A DNA stretch of 64,000 nt from CAVQJU01 sp963712905 (GTDB lineage: Bacteria > Acidobacteriota > Vicinamibacteria > Vicinamibacterales > CAVVIG01). The stretch's first letter is position 1; each line of letters opens with the position of its first letter. Below are positions 18,201-29,258 of the stretch, piece after piece. The stretch covers positions 558,001 to 622,000 of the forward strand of contig CAVQJU010000010.1 of assembly GCA_963712905.1 (NCBI GenBank), given 5' to 3'. The notes under the pieces were generated by a model. That model saw only the letters and a program-made list of their open reading frames with translations. It did no database searches and was not told the origin of the DNA. The translations under genes and the position numbers were made by a program.

Positions 18201-19577
18201 GGCTCGCATCGTGGACGCGCGACGCCGCGATCGTCGAGCTCGTGCGCAGCCGCCTCTCGCTGGTCGGCCCGACGACGCGGCATGCCTCGCGGCATCGATG
18301 TCGATCGCCGGCGCCGACGCGGACGCCGCGCTCCTCGCCCTCGAGTCCGAAGGCGTCGTCCTGCGCGGCCGCTTCAGCGGCGCGGACGACCTCGAATGGT
18401 GCGACCGGCGTCTGCTGGCGCGCATTCATCGCTACACGCTCAATCGCCTGCGCGCCGAAATCGAGCCGATCACGGCTGGCGGATTTCCAGCGCTTTCTCT
18501 TCGCGTGGCACGGCGTCGATCCCAGCCGCACCAGCTGGCCGGCATCGACGGCCTGCGCAGCGTGCTGTCGGTGCTCGACGGTCTCGAATTGCCGGCCAGC
18601 GCCTGGGAGCGCGCGGTCCTGCCTGCCCGCCTCGACCACTACGATCCGGCGTGGCTCGACATGCTGTGCCTCACGGGCGAGGCCGGCATGGTCGCGCCTG
18701 AGCGTGCGCTCGGCGGTGAGCGGAGAGAAACCGGCGCTGCGGGTCGCGCTGTTCCTGCGCGAGCACGGGACGGCCTGGCACGCGCTTCGGCCCGACGCGA
18801 TCGCGGACGAACACTCGCTGGCAGAAAACAGCCGGCGGATTCTGGAGACGCTGCGCACCCGCGGGCGCCTCGTTTCTGAGCGAGCTCGTCAGGCTCTGCC
18901 CGCTGGAGGAAGCGGCCGCGGACGAAGCCATCGCCGAGCTGGCGGCCGCGGGTCTGGCCGTCTCGGACGGGTTCGCCGGCGTCCGCGCCGTCGTCCGCAC
19001 CCTGCGGCGTCAGCCGCACGCGCATGCGACGCGCGGACGGCGCGGGCCGGTGGTCCGCTGTTCGGCAGGCGGCGTCCGATGCCGAACGCGAGGCGGCGAT
19101 CGAGGTCCAGGCGCGGGTCGCTGCTCGCCCGGTACGGCGTCGTGTTCCGGCGTCTGCTCGCGCGTGAGACGAACGCCGCGCCGTGGCGCTCGCTGACCGC
19201 GGTCTATCGGCGGCTGGAGGCCCGCGGCGAGATCCGCGGCGGACGGTTCGTCACCGGCATGTCCGGCGAACAGTTCGCGCTGCCCGAAGCCGTCGAGCGG
19301 CTGCGCGAGACACGCCGAAACGGACGCGACGGGCGCCTGACGACGATCAGCGCCGTCGATCCGCTGAACCTGACCGGCGTGTCTGACCAACGACGATCGC
19401 GTTCGCGCGGCCACGTCGACTCGCATGGTCTATCGCGACGGCGTCGCACTGGCCGTGCTCGAAGGCGATTACATGCGGCCGCTCGCGGAAATCGATCCGG
19501 CCGCCGCAGACGGCCTCGCCAGCGCGCTCGCCGGACGTCCCCTCCCCGTCGTGACTGCCGGTTTCATCGGCCGCTAG
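15261..19577 (+). pseudogene. lhr: Lhr-type ATP-dependent helicase, many frameshifts
   Basis: Joined over frames, the 4317 bases encode about 1438 residues, the normal length of bacterial Lhr, a superfamily 2 3'-5' helicase. Motif order is correct: MNRFHPVVARWFDDTFG start, IAAPTGSGKTLAAFL (motif I), VYVSPLKALSADIHKNL (Ia), PPHILVTTPESL, VIVDEIHAVIDTRRG (DEIH box), IGLSATQ (III), LVFVNTRRLAERL (IV), TASLELGIDIGHVDLVCQIG (V) and RVGRSGH (VI). The winged-helix and Lhr-core C-terminal domains follow, ending TAGFIGR. A long unbroken stretch runs from about 16740 to 17690. At least 15 single-base frame changes are needed elsewhere, yet every helicase motif is conserved. It is either recently inactivated or affected by sequence error. 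The DUF72 fragment lies just upstream. Confidence 0.85.
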
Positions 19578-19636
19578 TAAACCCGGGCATACAGACGAGC
19601 TGAGGTCGACGCGGCCGCGACGCCGTCACACTCCCC

Positions 19637-19642
19637 TATAAT
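19637..19642 (+). promoter_or_regulatory. Consensus -10 box before the TIR gene
   Basis: A perfect TATAAT is found 12 bases before the GTG start at 19655, with no convincing -35 hexamer at the usual spacing. The predicted transcription start would leave a leader of about 6 bases and no ribosome binding site. Confidence 0.5.
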
Positions 19643-19654
19643 CGGCCGCGATCC

Positions 19655-20941
19655 GTGACTGCCATCCTGTCTGTGACGACGGCTGTGGCGATCGCCCTCG
19701 GTCTCTGGCTGATCTGGCGCCGTCGATCTCGACTCCGTCTGTCTCGGGTGTCGCCGCAACCTGGAACGACCCCGCTCGATGACAACGTCCGGTTCACGGT
19801 TTATCGTCCTTCCGAAATCGAGCCACAGCGGTGGTACTCGCTCCTCGCGTTCGTTCACTTATCCGAGCGGCCCGCCGATCGGCCTGACGAACCCGATCCA
19901 GTCGCGGTGGTCAAGCGCCAGGCGGCGACGCTGCTCCAGGACGAACCTGCGGAGTATCAGAGCCTCGTCAGCGACAGCCTGCGCGCGATCCCAAGGGCCG
20001 GCGAGCTCACGCTCGTGCCGCAGATGGACGGCATCGAGTTCAATCCGGCGCAGCAGACATTCCGGTGGGAACGCTCCGTCCACCGCGCCGACTTTCAGCT
20101 GCGGGGCCTGGCCGGTTCCGTCCCGCGCACGGCACGCGGCCATTTGACGATCTACTGGGGCCCGCTCATCGTCGGAGATGTACCTCTCGCGATTTCCGTC
20201 GTCACACACGCGGTTTCGAGTGATGCGCCTGCCCGCGCGGACACCGTTCGAGCCTACCGGCAGATCTTTGCCTCGTATTCCCATCGTGACGTCGCCGTCG
20301 TCGAGCAGTTCGAAGAAACGCTTGCGGCGCTTGGCGATCGCTACCTCAGGGACGTCCGCGATCTGCGCGCGGGACAGGTGTGGAGCGACGAGCTCGAACG
20401 AATGATCGAGCAGGCCGACGTGTTTCAGTTGTTCTGGAGCTGGAACGCGCTGGCGTCGCCATTCGTTCGACAGGAATGGGAGTTTGCCCTCGGGCTGCGC
20501 CGCGAGAACTTCCTGAGACCCGTGTACTGGGAGGACCCGCTTCCGTCACGTGGCGACCTGCCTTCTGAAGGCCTGCGGCGCCTGCACTTTCACCGGCTCG
20601 GTGTTTTGGGCACCAGCGTCACGCCTCCATCAGCAGAGGTTCGTCCCGCGCCGCGATTCCGCTGGAAGGCCCCCCTCGCGGCAGCCGCGGCGCTGCTCCT
20701 TGTCGTCGCGGTCTTGCCACTCGTGCTGATGCAGAACGCATCGGCGCCATCACCAGCAGGGGCTCCGGTAGGAAGCGCACCGCCACAAACCACCATCCAG
20801 CCCCCGGCTGCGATGCCCAATACACGCCCGCCGGTCGACAGCCTTCCAGCGCCGGTCAAGCCAGTACCTAATCGCGCGCGTGAGGATCCCGCGCAGCGTC
20901 AGGGCAGTAGACGGCAGCGTGTTGCCGCCCGGCACGTATGA
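19655..20941 (+). CDS. Membrane-anchored TIR-domain protein
   Basis: A 428-residue protein with a GTG start. Residues 5-21 form an N-terminal membrane helix. Residues 45-190 form a beta-rich domain of unknown function, with VRFTVYRPSEIEPQRWYSLL, FVHLSERP, MDGIEFNPAQQTFRWER and GHLTIYWGPLIVGDVPLAI. Residues about 201-300 are a TIR_2-type domain: YRQIFASYSHRDVAVV, LRAGQVWSDELERMIEQAD, FWSWNALASPFVRQEWEFAL. Glu274 stands where NAD-hydrolysing TIR domains have their catalytic Glu. A second membrane helix lies at 340-359, followed by a Pro-rich tail. The 5' half of the beta-rich domain recurs with TIR and protease-like domains in other bacteria, to my knowledge without a named role. It may be an NADase effector or a TIR scaffold; no partner sensor gene is adjacent. 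Confidence 0.75.
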   Translation: MTAILSVTTAVAIALGLWLIWRRRSRLRLSRVSPQPGTTPLDDNVRFTVYRPSEIEPQRWYSLLAFVHLSERPADRPDEPDPVAVVKRQAATLLQDEPAEYQSLVSDSLRAIPRAGELTLVPQMDGIEFNPAQQTFRWERSVHRADFQLRGLAGSVPRTARGHLTIYWGPLIVGDVPLAISVVTHAVSSDAPARADTVRAYRQIFASYSHRDVAVVEQFEETLAALGDRYLRDVRDLRAGQVWSDELERMIEQADVFQLFWSWNALASPFVRQEWEFALGLRRENFLRPVYWEDPLPSRGDLPSEGLRRLHFHRLGVLGTSVTPPSAEVRPAPRFRWKAPLAAAAALLLVVAVLPLVLMQNASAPSPAGAPVGSAPPQTTIQPPAAMPNTRPPVDSLPAPVKPVPNRAREDPAQRQGSRRQRVAARHV

Positions 20942-21179
20942 CGTATCGCTCGTTCCCCGCCCTACCGACGGCGGGGCCCCCGATAGCCAGTGGGTCGAGC
21001 TCCGCAAGAATGGTGTTGTCGTCGCGCGCGAGCTCGCCACCGTCACTCCGCTGGAAGAGACCAACTCAGCGTCTCCACAACCGAAGAGTCGCGTCGAACT
21101 GCTGAAGGGCGGCGACGTTCGTGTGTCGATCAGAGACAAAGGGAAAAGCTACCTGCTTCACCTGCGGACGACGAAATAA
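20880..21179 (+). CDS. Beta-rich domain: TIR protein extension or separate small gene
   Basis: In the +1 frame relative to the TIR protein, a 99-residue stretch reads IPRSVRAVDGSVLPPGTYDV, then WVELRKNGVVVARELATV and GDVRVSIRDKGKSYLLHLRT. The LPPGTYDV motif and alternating pattern look like a small periplasmic beta domain. The frame is open upstream of the GTG at 20880, through the Pro-rich tail of the TIR protein. It may therefore be the true periplasmic C-terminus of that protein after a single-base shift near 20870, or an overlapping second gene. No own signal peptide or ribosome binding site is seen, so I favour the extension. Confidence 0.5.
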   Translation: MRIPRSVRAVDGSVLPPGTYDVSLVPRPTDGGAPDSQWVELRKNGVVVARELATVTPLEETNSASPQPKSRVELLKGGDVRVSIRDKGKSYLLHLRTTK

Positions 21180-21254
21180 CACAACCGTTGGCGCTTGAAG
21201 CCGGTGCGACTTTTGCAGCGTCCTACAAACCTCACAACTAGCCGGGAGCCGCAT

Positions 21255-21764
21255 ATGAAATTGACAGAGGTATTACTCGCCGGGCTGGACCGTGAAACTC
21301 CGCGGTCGCGGCGCGCGCTCGCAGAAGTGCCGGCCGGGAAGTACGACTGGAAACCACACGACAAGTCGATGGCCTTCGGGTACCTGAGCCAGCTGGTCGC
21401 AACGATGCCGTCGTGGATGGCGATGGGGATCACGCAGAGCGAGCTCGACGTGGCGCCGGCCAGCGGCTCGGCGATGTCGCGCGAGAAGCTGGAGACGAGC
21501 GAGGCGCTCGTGAACGCGCTGGACAAGAGCGCCGCCGAGGCCCGCGCGGCGCTCGAGGGCACGACCGACGAGTTTCTGATGACCCCGTGGAAACTGCTCG
21601 CGCGCGGGCAGGTCGTTCAGGAGACGCCTCGCTGGGTGATGATCCAGGACACGCTCAACCACTGGGCGCATCACCGCGGCCAGATGACGGTCTATCTGCG
21701 GCTGCTCGGCGCCAGGGTCCCGTCGATTTACGGACCCTCGGCCGACGACAAGCAGTTTCGGTAG
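21255..21764 (+). CDS. DinB-family protein
   Basis: A 169-residue protein with a GGGAG site 8 bases before the ATG. It follows the DinB/YfiT four-helix plan. The conserved TLNHWAHHRGQMTVYLRLLG near the C-terminus includes the metal-binding His of the HHRGQ signature, and the C-terminal PSIYGPSADD is also common in the family. The more N-terminal metal His is less obvious: FGYLSQLVATMPSW has lost the usual 'LxHL' histidine. Family members bind Ni or Zn and some act as thiol transferases or DNA-damage-inducible proteins; the actual role is unknown. A strong hairpin follows the gene. Confidence 0.8.
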   Translation: MKLTEVLLAGLDRETPRSRRALAEVPAGKYDWKPHDKSMAFGYLSQLVATMPSWMAMGITQSELDVAPASGSAMSREKLETSEALVNALDKSAAEARAALEGTTDEFLMTPWKLLARGQVVQETPRWVMIQDTLNHWAHHRGQMTVYLRLLGARVPSIYGPSADDKQFR

Positions 21765-21790
21765 TCAATCGGCCAGACACCCCTGCCCGC

Positions 21791-21817
21791 GTTCCGGGGC
21801 ATTGCCCGCCCCGGAAC
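21791..21817 (+). terminator. Perfect 10-bp hairpin, probable terminator after dinB
   Basis: GTTCCGGGGC and GCCCCGGAAC pair perfectly around a 7-base loop, 27 bases after the DinB stop and before the RND adaptor. The downstream sequence TTCTTTC is only moderately T-rich, so it is a weak intrinsic terminator or a 3' stabilising hairpin. Confidence 0.6.
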
Positions 21818-21868
21818 CTGAATCGGTCGTTCTTTCATCGCGTCAGACCTAATAGAATCCTGATACCT

Positions 21869-23068
21869 ATGCTGAAGGGCGCGCCCCTCGTTCTGCTGTT
21901 GTGTCTGCCGATTGCGCTGCCGGGCTGTTCAGGAGCGAAAGTCGAGCGAAATCACAGTGAGCCGGCGGCGAAGCTGGTGAAGACCGCGGCTGTCCGCCAG
22001 GAGGCCCTCCGCCGCAGCGTCGAGGTCGTCGGCACGCTCGCCGCCGAGGACGAGGTCACCATCTCCTCGCAGGCCGAAGGCGTCGTGCGCCGCGTGCTCG
22101 CGGATCTTGGCGATCCCGTCAAATCCGGCCAGACGCTTGTCGAGATCGATCCCGAGAAGCTGCAGTACACCCTCGACGAGCGGAGGGCGGCGCACGCGCG
22201 GGCGCTCACGAAGTACGGCGCGTCGGAGTCGGGCCAGCTGCCGCCGGTCGAGGAGACGGCCGAGGTCCGCAGGGCGGCCGCCGAGCTGGCGCAGGCGAAA
22301 CAGGGCCGCGAACGCGCCGGCGAGCTGCACAAGCGAACGCTCATTTCTCAGCAGACGCTCGACGATGCGGAGACGACGCTGCGATTGAAGGCGGCGGCCT
22401 ATGACGCCGCTCTTCAAGCCGCCAGGAACATGCGGGCGGATGTCGACGCCGCCGCCGCGGCCATGAAGCTCGCGGATCGACAGCTGCGCGACGCGTCCAT
22501 CCGGGCGCCGTTCGACGGCTACGTCCAGAAGCGGATGGTGTCGGCGGGCGAGCTCGTGAAGGACCAGATGCCCGTGATGACCGTGGTGCGCGTGGATCCG
22601 CTGAAGCTGCTGGCGGAGATTCCCGAGCGGATGGCGCCGTGGATCAAGGTCGGACAGTCGATCGACCTGCGGGTGGACGCGTTCCCGGCCGCGACCTTCG
22701 CGGCGACCGTGTCGAGGATCAGCCCGGCCGTCAACACCCAGACGCGGACGTTCGCGTTCGAGGCCTCGGCGCCCAATCACGACGCGCGGCTCAAGCCCGG
22801 CACGTTCGCGCGCGTGCATCTCGAAACCGCCCTGGTCGAGCAGGTCCTGACGATTCCCTACGCCGCGATGCAATACCGCTACGGCGTGTATCACGCATTC
22901 ACCGTCGACGGAGATCGCCTGACCGCCCACGAGCTGAAAACCGGCGATCGGGTCGGCGATCGGATGGAAATTCTCGGCGGCCTGAAGCTCGGCGAGTTCG
23001 TCGCGCTCACCGACGTCGACAATCTCGTCAACGGCATGAAGGTCACCCTCGACGGAGAGACGGAGTAA
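21869..23068 (+). CDS. RND efflux periplasmic adaptor lipoprotein
   Basis: A 399-residue membrane-fusion protein. Residues 1-21 are a lipoprotein signal with lipobox LPGC. The barrel-sandwich part shows VEVVGTLAAEDEVTISSQAE and LADLGDPVKSGQTLVEIDPE. A helical hairpin follows with RERAGELHKRTLISQQTLDD, then DASIRAPFDGYVQKRMVSAG returns to the lipoyl half. The C-terminal domains contain LKPGTFARVHLETA and VALTDVDNLVNGMKVTL. A TAGAAT box (21853-21858) lies 10 bases before the ATG, so the leader may be very short. The pump gene starts 2 bases after the stop. It would bridge the pump to an outer-membrane channel not encoded here. Confidence 0.88.
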   Translation: MLKGAPLVLLLCLPIALPGCSGAKVERNHSEPAAKLVKTAAVRQEALRRSVEVVGTLAAEDEVTISSQAEGVVRRVLADLGDPVKSGQTLVEIDPEKLQYTLDERRAAHARALTKYGASESGQLPPVEETAEVRRAAAELAQAKQGRERAGELHKRTLISQQTLDDAETTLRLKAAAYDAALQAARNMRADVDAAAAAMKLADRQLRDASIRAPFDGYVQKRMVSAGELVKDQMPVMTVVRVDPLKLLAEIPERMAPWIKVGQSIDLRVDAFPAATFAATVSRISPAVNTQTRTFAFEASAPNHDARLKPGTFARVHLETALVEQVLTIPYAAMQYRYGVYHAFTVDGDRLTAHELKTGDRVGDRMEILGGLKLGEFVALTDVDNLVNGMKVTLDGETE

Positions 23069-23070
23069 CC

Positions 23071-26191
<3,121 letters not shown>

Positions 26192-26318
26192 CCCACGGAA
26201 GGGCTCAGCGGTCTCTGCCCACGAATGACCTGTCGTTGATTGCTGCAATGTGTCCAACCGACATGCACGGCGACGCGTCTCCTGTGCCCTGCAAGAGACG
26301 GCAGAGCTATGGGGATCG

Positions 26319-26645
26319 TTATGTCTGGCGGTGGCGGGACCGCTGCTCGAGCATCACCGCGAGCTGCGTCTGGCGGTCCTGAAGTTCGCGCTGAAGCGAT
26401 TTCCGCGTCGTGGCGTCTTCACTCTGCGCGAGGGTACGCTCCAATCGTGCGATCTCGCTCAGCAACTGGACTTCCACTGGAGCGCAATGGGCGCTCCTCA
26501 GGATCGAATACGCCATCCGCAGATCTTCGGGCGTGCTGAAGTAGTCCTCGAGGTTCAGTGGCTGGCCCGCGCCGGGCAGGTTCTCGAACTGACCCTGCTC
26601 CATGGCCTCCCTGATACGGTTCTCCGCGATGCGGCTGAACGGCAT
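26319..26645 (-). CDS. DUF1992 (DnaJ-homologue-associated) protein
   Basis: The 108 residues match the small DUF1992 family from the start: IAENRIREAMEQGQFENLPG, AGQPLNLEDYFSTPEDLRMA, followed by a charged coiled-coil tail (ARLERTLAQSEDATTRKSLQ). DUF1992 is also found in eukaryotic DNAJC28, but bacterial members are stand-alone and uncharacterised. It lies 41 bases downstream of a secreted protein gene on the same strand. About 125 bases between the RND pump stop and this gene show nothing else I recognise. Confidence 0.8.
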   Translation of the reverse strand: MPFSRIAENRIREAMEQGQFENLPGAGQPLNLEDYFSTPEDLRMAYSILRSAHCAPVEVQLLSEIARLERTLAQSEDATTRKSLQRELQDRQTQLAVMLEQRSRHRQT

Positions 26646-26686
26646 GGATCGATCCGTTCAGGAAGGCGGCAGCAGGTAGCCGGATT

Positions 26687-27673
26687 TCATCGGCCGCTCT
26701 CCTGCGCGCGGGCGCCGCTGAGGATCGCGGGCAGACCGTAATTCCCTTCGTGGCAGGCGTACTCGAACGCCCGTTCACCGGTTTTCTTGAGCAGGATCAT
26801 CAACGTCCACGGGCGCGCCCACGTCGAGGGATCGTCGATCGTGATGTAGTACTCGACGGTGTCGGCGGCGACGCGCCGGAATTTCTCGGTGACATGCAGC
26901 CGCTCCGTGTTCGTGAGGCGGAAGGCGTTGGTCACGAAGTTAGTCGTGTCCACCACCAGCGTGTCACCCTCCCAACGGGCCCGCGAGTCGCCGTGGTACT
27001 GCCTGAACGCCTTCGACAGGTGCGGTCCTGCGCCGATGGGAAAGATCCGCGTGTCGTGGATCATCTCGCTGCTCAGGGCGAAGACGCCGGGGCCCTGCGT
27101 GATCTCGAAGTAGCTCTGGTACCCGGCTCGGGGGTTGGGCGTGCCGTATGTGACGCACCGCGTGCCCAGCGACAAATCCTGCGCCTGGTCGGCCGGCCCC
27201 CTGGCCTGGCGGGCGGCCGCCTGTTCCCGCGCCCGCTCCACGGCCTCGGGGACGAGGGCGGGAATGCGACCGTCCGGCGGGTCGATGATGAGCGACGTGC
27301 GGTTGTCGAACACGCGCTCGGACAGCCACGTCTGGTCGTAGTTGCCCGTCTCCGTGTCCGCCGATTTGAACTTCGTCTTGCCCTCGACGGCGGCGTTGAA
27401 CAACTCGTCGGCGAAGAAGGCATCCCCGCCGTCCATCATCGCCGTGGCCCTCTTCTTCAGGGTGTCGAGCTCGGCATCGGTCATGGTGGCGCGCAAGCCG
27501 AATGACAGGGGCCGCTCGAGCGGGGTCATGCTGTTGTTCGCCCACACGCCCTGCATGTCCGGATGCCCGTCCGCCAGGCGGGGCACGGTCCACCCGGTCC
27601 CGCTTTTCGCTGACTGGCCCACCAGCGATACGCTGACGACCATCATGAGTCCCGCGACGATTCCCTCGCGCAT
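26687..27673 (-). CDS. Secreted protein of an acidobacterial expanded family
   Basis: A 328-residue protein with a signal peptide (about residues 1-22, MREGIVAGLMMVVSVSLVGQ). The mature part opens with WTVPRLADGHPDMQGVWANN and contains SLIIDPPDGRIPALVPEAVE, RCVTYGTPNP, IFPIGAGPHLSKAFRQYHGD, SRARWEGDTLVVDTTNF and a C-terminal FEYACHEGNYGLPAIL. This 'DGxPDMxGVW...GDSRARWEGDTLVVDTTNF' family is abundant in Acidobacteria and related soil bacteria, without a proven function. A conserved Cys pair (CVTYG and CHEGNY) could form a disulfide. Start chosen at the ATG that begins the signal peptide. Confidence 0.75.
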   Translation of the reverse strand: MREGIVAGLMMVVSVSLVGQSAKSGTGWTVPRLADGHPDMQGVWANNSMTPLERPLSFGLRATMTDAELDTLKKRATAMMDGGDAFFADELFNAAVEGKTKFKSADTETGNYDQTWLSERVFDNRTSLIIDPPDGRIPALVPEAVERAREQAAARQARGPADQAQDLSLGTRCVTYGTPNPRAGYQSYFEITQGPGVFALSSEMIHDTRIFPIGAGPHLSKAFRQYHGDSRARWEGDTLVVDTTNFVTNAFRLTNTERLHVTEKFRRVAADTVEYYITIDDPSTWARPWTLMILLKKTGERAFEYACHEGNYGLPAILSGARAQESGR

Positions 27674-27776
27674 GTTCCCGTCCCCCCGCGTGCTGCTGTT
27701 TCCCCTGGCGGCGAATACTGGCTGCGGATTCTAGTCGCTCGACTGCGACAACACAATCGACCTGCGGCAGCTGTTC

Positions 27777-28208
27777 TCACACGATGTGCCTGGCCGTCAG
27801 GCCGATGGCATCCGCTGTCTCCGTCTGCCGTTTGTCGGCACTCACGAATAGCATCCCGGGCATCGAGACGCGAGCCGCGAACAATCGCGCCGAGGCGACG
27901 TGAATCGCATCGAGAGTCCGAATGGGATGGGCGGCTACGAGCGCCTCGGCGGCCGCCAGCACGTCGGTTCCGACTTCGACAAGCGTCCAATAGGCACGGT
28001 CGGCCGCGAGGTGCTTGAGGATCGCCGGAAGCCGGGCCCCGTCGAGCGAGCCTTCTGCCGCCCGGCGCCTCAGCGCACTTCGCAACTCAACCGGCAGCAC
28101 GGCCGACGTCACGCAGGCGCCCCGGCGGAGCAATTGGAGAATCTCGCGGCGACCGGACTCAGCGACGTATCGCTTGATCAGCGCGCTGGTGTCGAAATAC
28201 GTCCACAC
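27777..28208 (-). CDS. vapC: PIN-domain toxin, VapC family
   Basis: A 143-residue PIN-domain ribonuclease. The acidic active-site set is complete: D6 in YFDTSALIKRY, E41 in LPVELRSAL, D100 in RTLDAIHVASA and D125 in FVSADKRQTE. The gene begins 2 bases after the stop of the upstream antitoxin gene, the usual type II arrangement. VapC toxins cleave tRNA or rRNA when the antitoxin is degraded. It is intact and of normal length. Confidence 0.88.
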   Translation of the reverse strand: MWTYFDTSALIKRYVAESGRREILQLLRRGACVTSAVLPVELRSALRRRAAEGSLDGARLPAILKHLAADRAYWTLVEVGTDVLAAAEALVAAHPIRTLDAIHVASARLFAARVSMPGMLFVSADKRQTETADAIGLTARHIV

Positions 28209-28210
28209 AA

Positions 28211-28498
28211 CTACGCGCGATCCTCGCGATCCTCGATGACGGTGCGCGATAGCGGCTGGCCTTTGACCCTGGCTGGACGCCAGTTGGGGGTCGGCATCGG
28301 CCCCTTCCGGGCAGCCAGGGTGATGAAGCCCTCGTCAACCAGCGCCCGAAGCGTGGCCTCGTGAGCATCCTCGCGGTTGATGGGAGTGATCACCGCAACG
28401 GGCCGCCCCCGTTCGGTCAGGATGACTTCCTTGCCGGCTCGCACAGCCCGAATCGCTTTGGAGAAACGCTGGTTGGCCTCACGGAGTCCGAGCCGCAT
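28211..28498 (-). CDS. Antitoxin, Phd/YefM-VapB type
   Basis: A 95-residue protein. The N-terminal half, GLREANQRFSKAIRAVRAGK and EVILTERGRPVAVITPI, is the Phd/YefM DNA-binding antitoxin fold. The C-terminal half with GPMPTPNWRPARVKGQPL and TVIEDREDRA is the extended toxin-neutralising tail. It forms an operon with the PIN toxin immediately downstream and probably represses it by binding the palindrome adjacent to its own start codon. No ribosome binding site precedes the ATG. Confidence 0.85.
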   Translation of the reverse strand: MRLGLREANQRFSKAIRAVRAGKEVILTERGRPVAVITPINREDAHEATLRALVDEGFITLAARKGPMPTPNWRPARVKGQPLSRTVIEDREDRA

Positions 28499-28514
28499 GT
28501 AGTGATGATACTAC
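28499..28514 (-). promoter_or_regulatory. Operator and -10 box touching the antitoxin start codon
   Basis: The inverted repeat GTAGT-GATGAT-ACTAC abuts the ATG. On the minus strand it contains TATCAT (28505-28510), a good -10 box 6 bases before the ATG. TTGCCA (28526-28531) is a possible -35 with a short 15-base spacer. Transcription would start at the ATG, so the antitoxin mRNA is probably leaderless and the operator covers its promoter. Confidence 0.6.
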
Positions 28515-28699
28515 GTTAGAACCTGTGGCAACCAGGAACGCGCGACTTCGTGCGCTGGCCCATCACCCTCGAAACCGTCATCCCGGTTTCGTTTTCGGAC
28601 AGTCCGGACGGCCGTCGGGCATCATGCTCCGCTGCCAGTCATTACCTCAAGTATCAGCCACACAAGGGTTTCGACAGAATCGGGTTTTCACCGAGAGTC

Positions 28700-29258
28700 G
28701 TGGCGTCGTTTTTGAGCGTTCTCCGGTTCTTGACGCTCACGGCTTTCACGGCGTTTCCATGTGTCCGGGGCATCCGGGCCGCCCGGCTCGCCATCGCCAC
28801 GACGCTCGCACTCGCGTGTGCTACGGCGGTGGTGGCACAGGAAGGCCTTCCGGTTCCGCTCGTCGAACGCGCACGCGGCGCCGAGCAGATCATCCTCGGC
28901 CGGGTCGCGTCGGTCAGCCCGGAGTGGCGCGTCAACGATTTCGGGGATCGCCTGATCGTCGTCCATCGTCCGCGTGGCGGTCGATGAGACGCTCAAGGGC
29001 TTCTCGCAGGCCACCGTCGACATCGAGGTCGAAGGCGGGACCATTGGAACCCTGACGCTCCACGTCTCGGACCAGCAATCGTTCACGCCGGGAGATCGGG
29101 CGGTCTTCTACCTTGCACGCAGCCGGCGCGGCACGATCGTGCCTCACCTGCGCGGACAGGGAACGCTGAAGCTCGACCGGACCAGCCGCGTGCCCAACAG
29201 CAGCGTCACGCTCGACGAGATCCGTCGCACCGTCGCGGCAGCGCGAGCACAGCCATGA
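28700..29258 (+). CDS. Secreted hypothetical protein, one frameshift
   Basis: Start uncertain; I use the GTG at 28700 that opens VASFLSVLRF, and the clearest signal sequence is ARLAIATTLALACATAVVAQ further in. The mature part reads EGLPVPLVERARGAEQIILG, RVASVSPEWRVNDFGDRLIV. A frame change near 28965 is required to reach VAVDETLKGFSQATVDIEVE, GDRAVFYLARSRRG and TLDEIRRTVAAARAQP. The pattern of a substrate-binding-like beta domain preceding a matrixin gene recurs in soil bacteria. The stop overlaps the ATG of the matrixin (ATGA), so the two are translationally coupled. Its function is not known to me. Confidence 0.55.

Noticed and set aside
19655..21764. Known TIR defence system such as Thoeris
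   Set aside because: No ThsA-like gene (SIR2 or membrane effector) or other partner is adjacent; the DinB and lhr neighbours do not fit.
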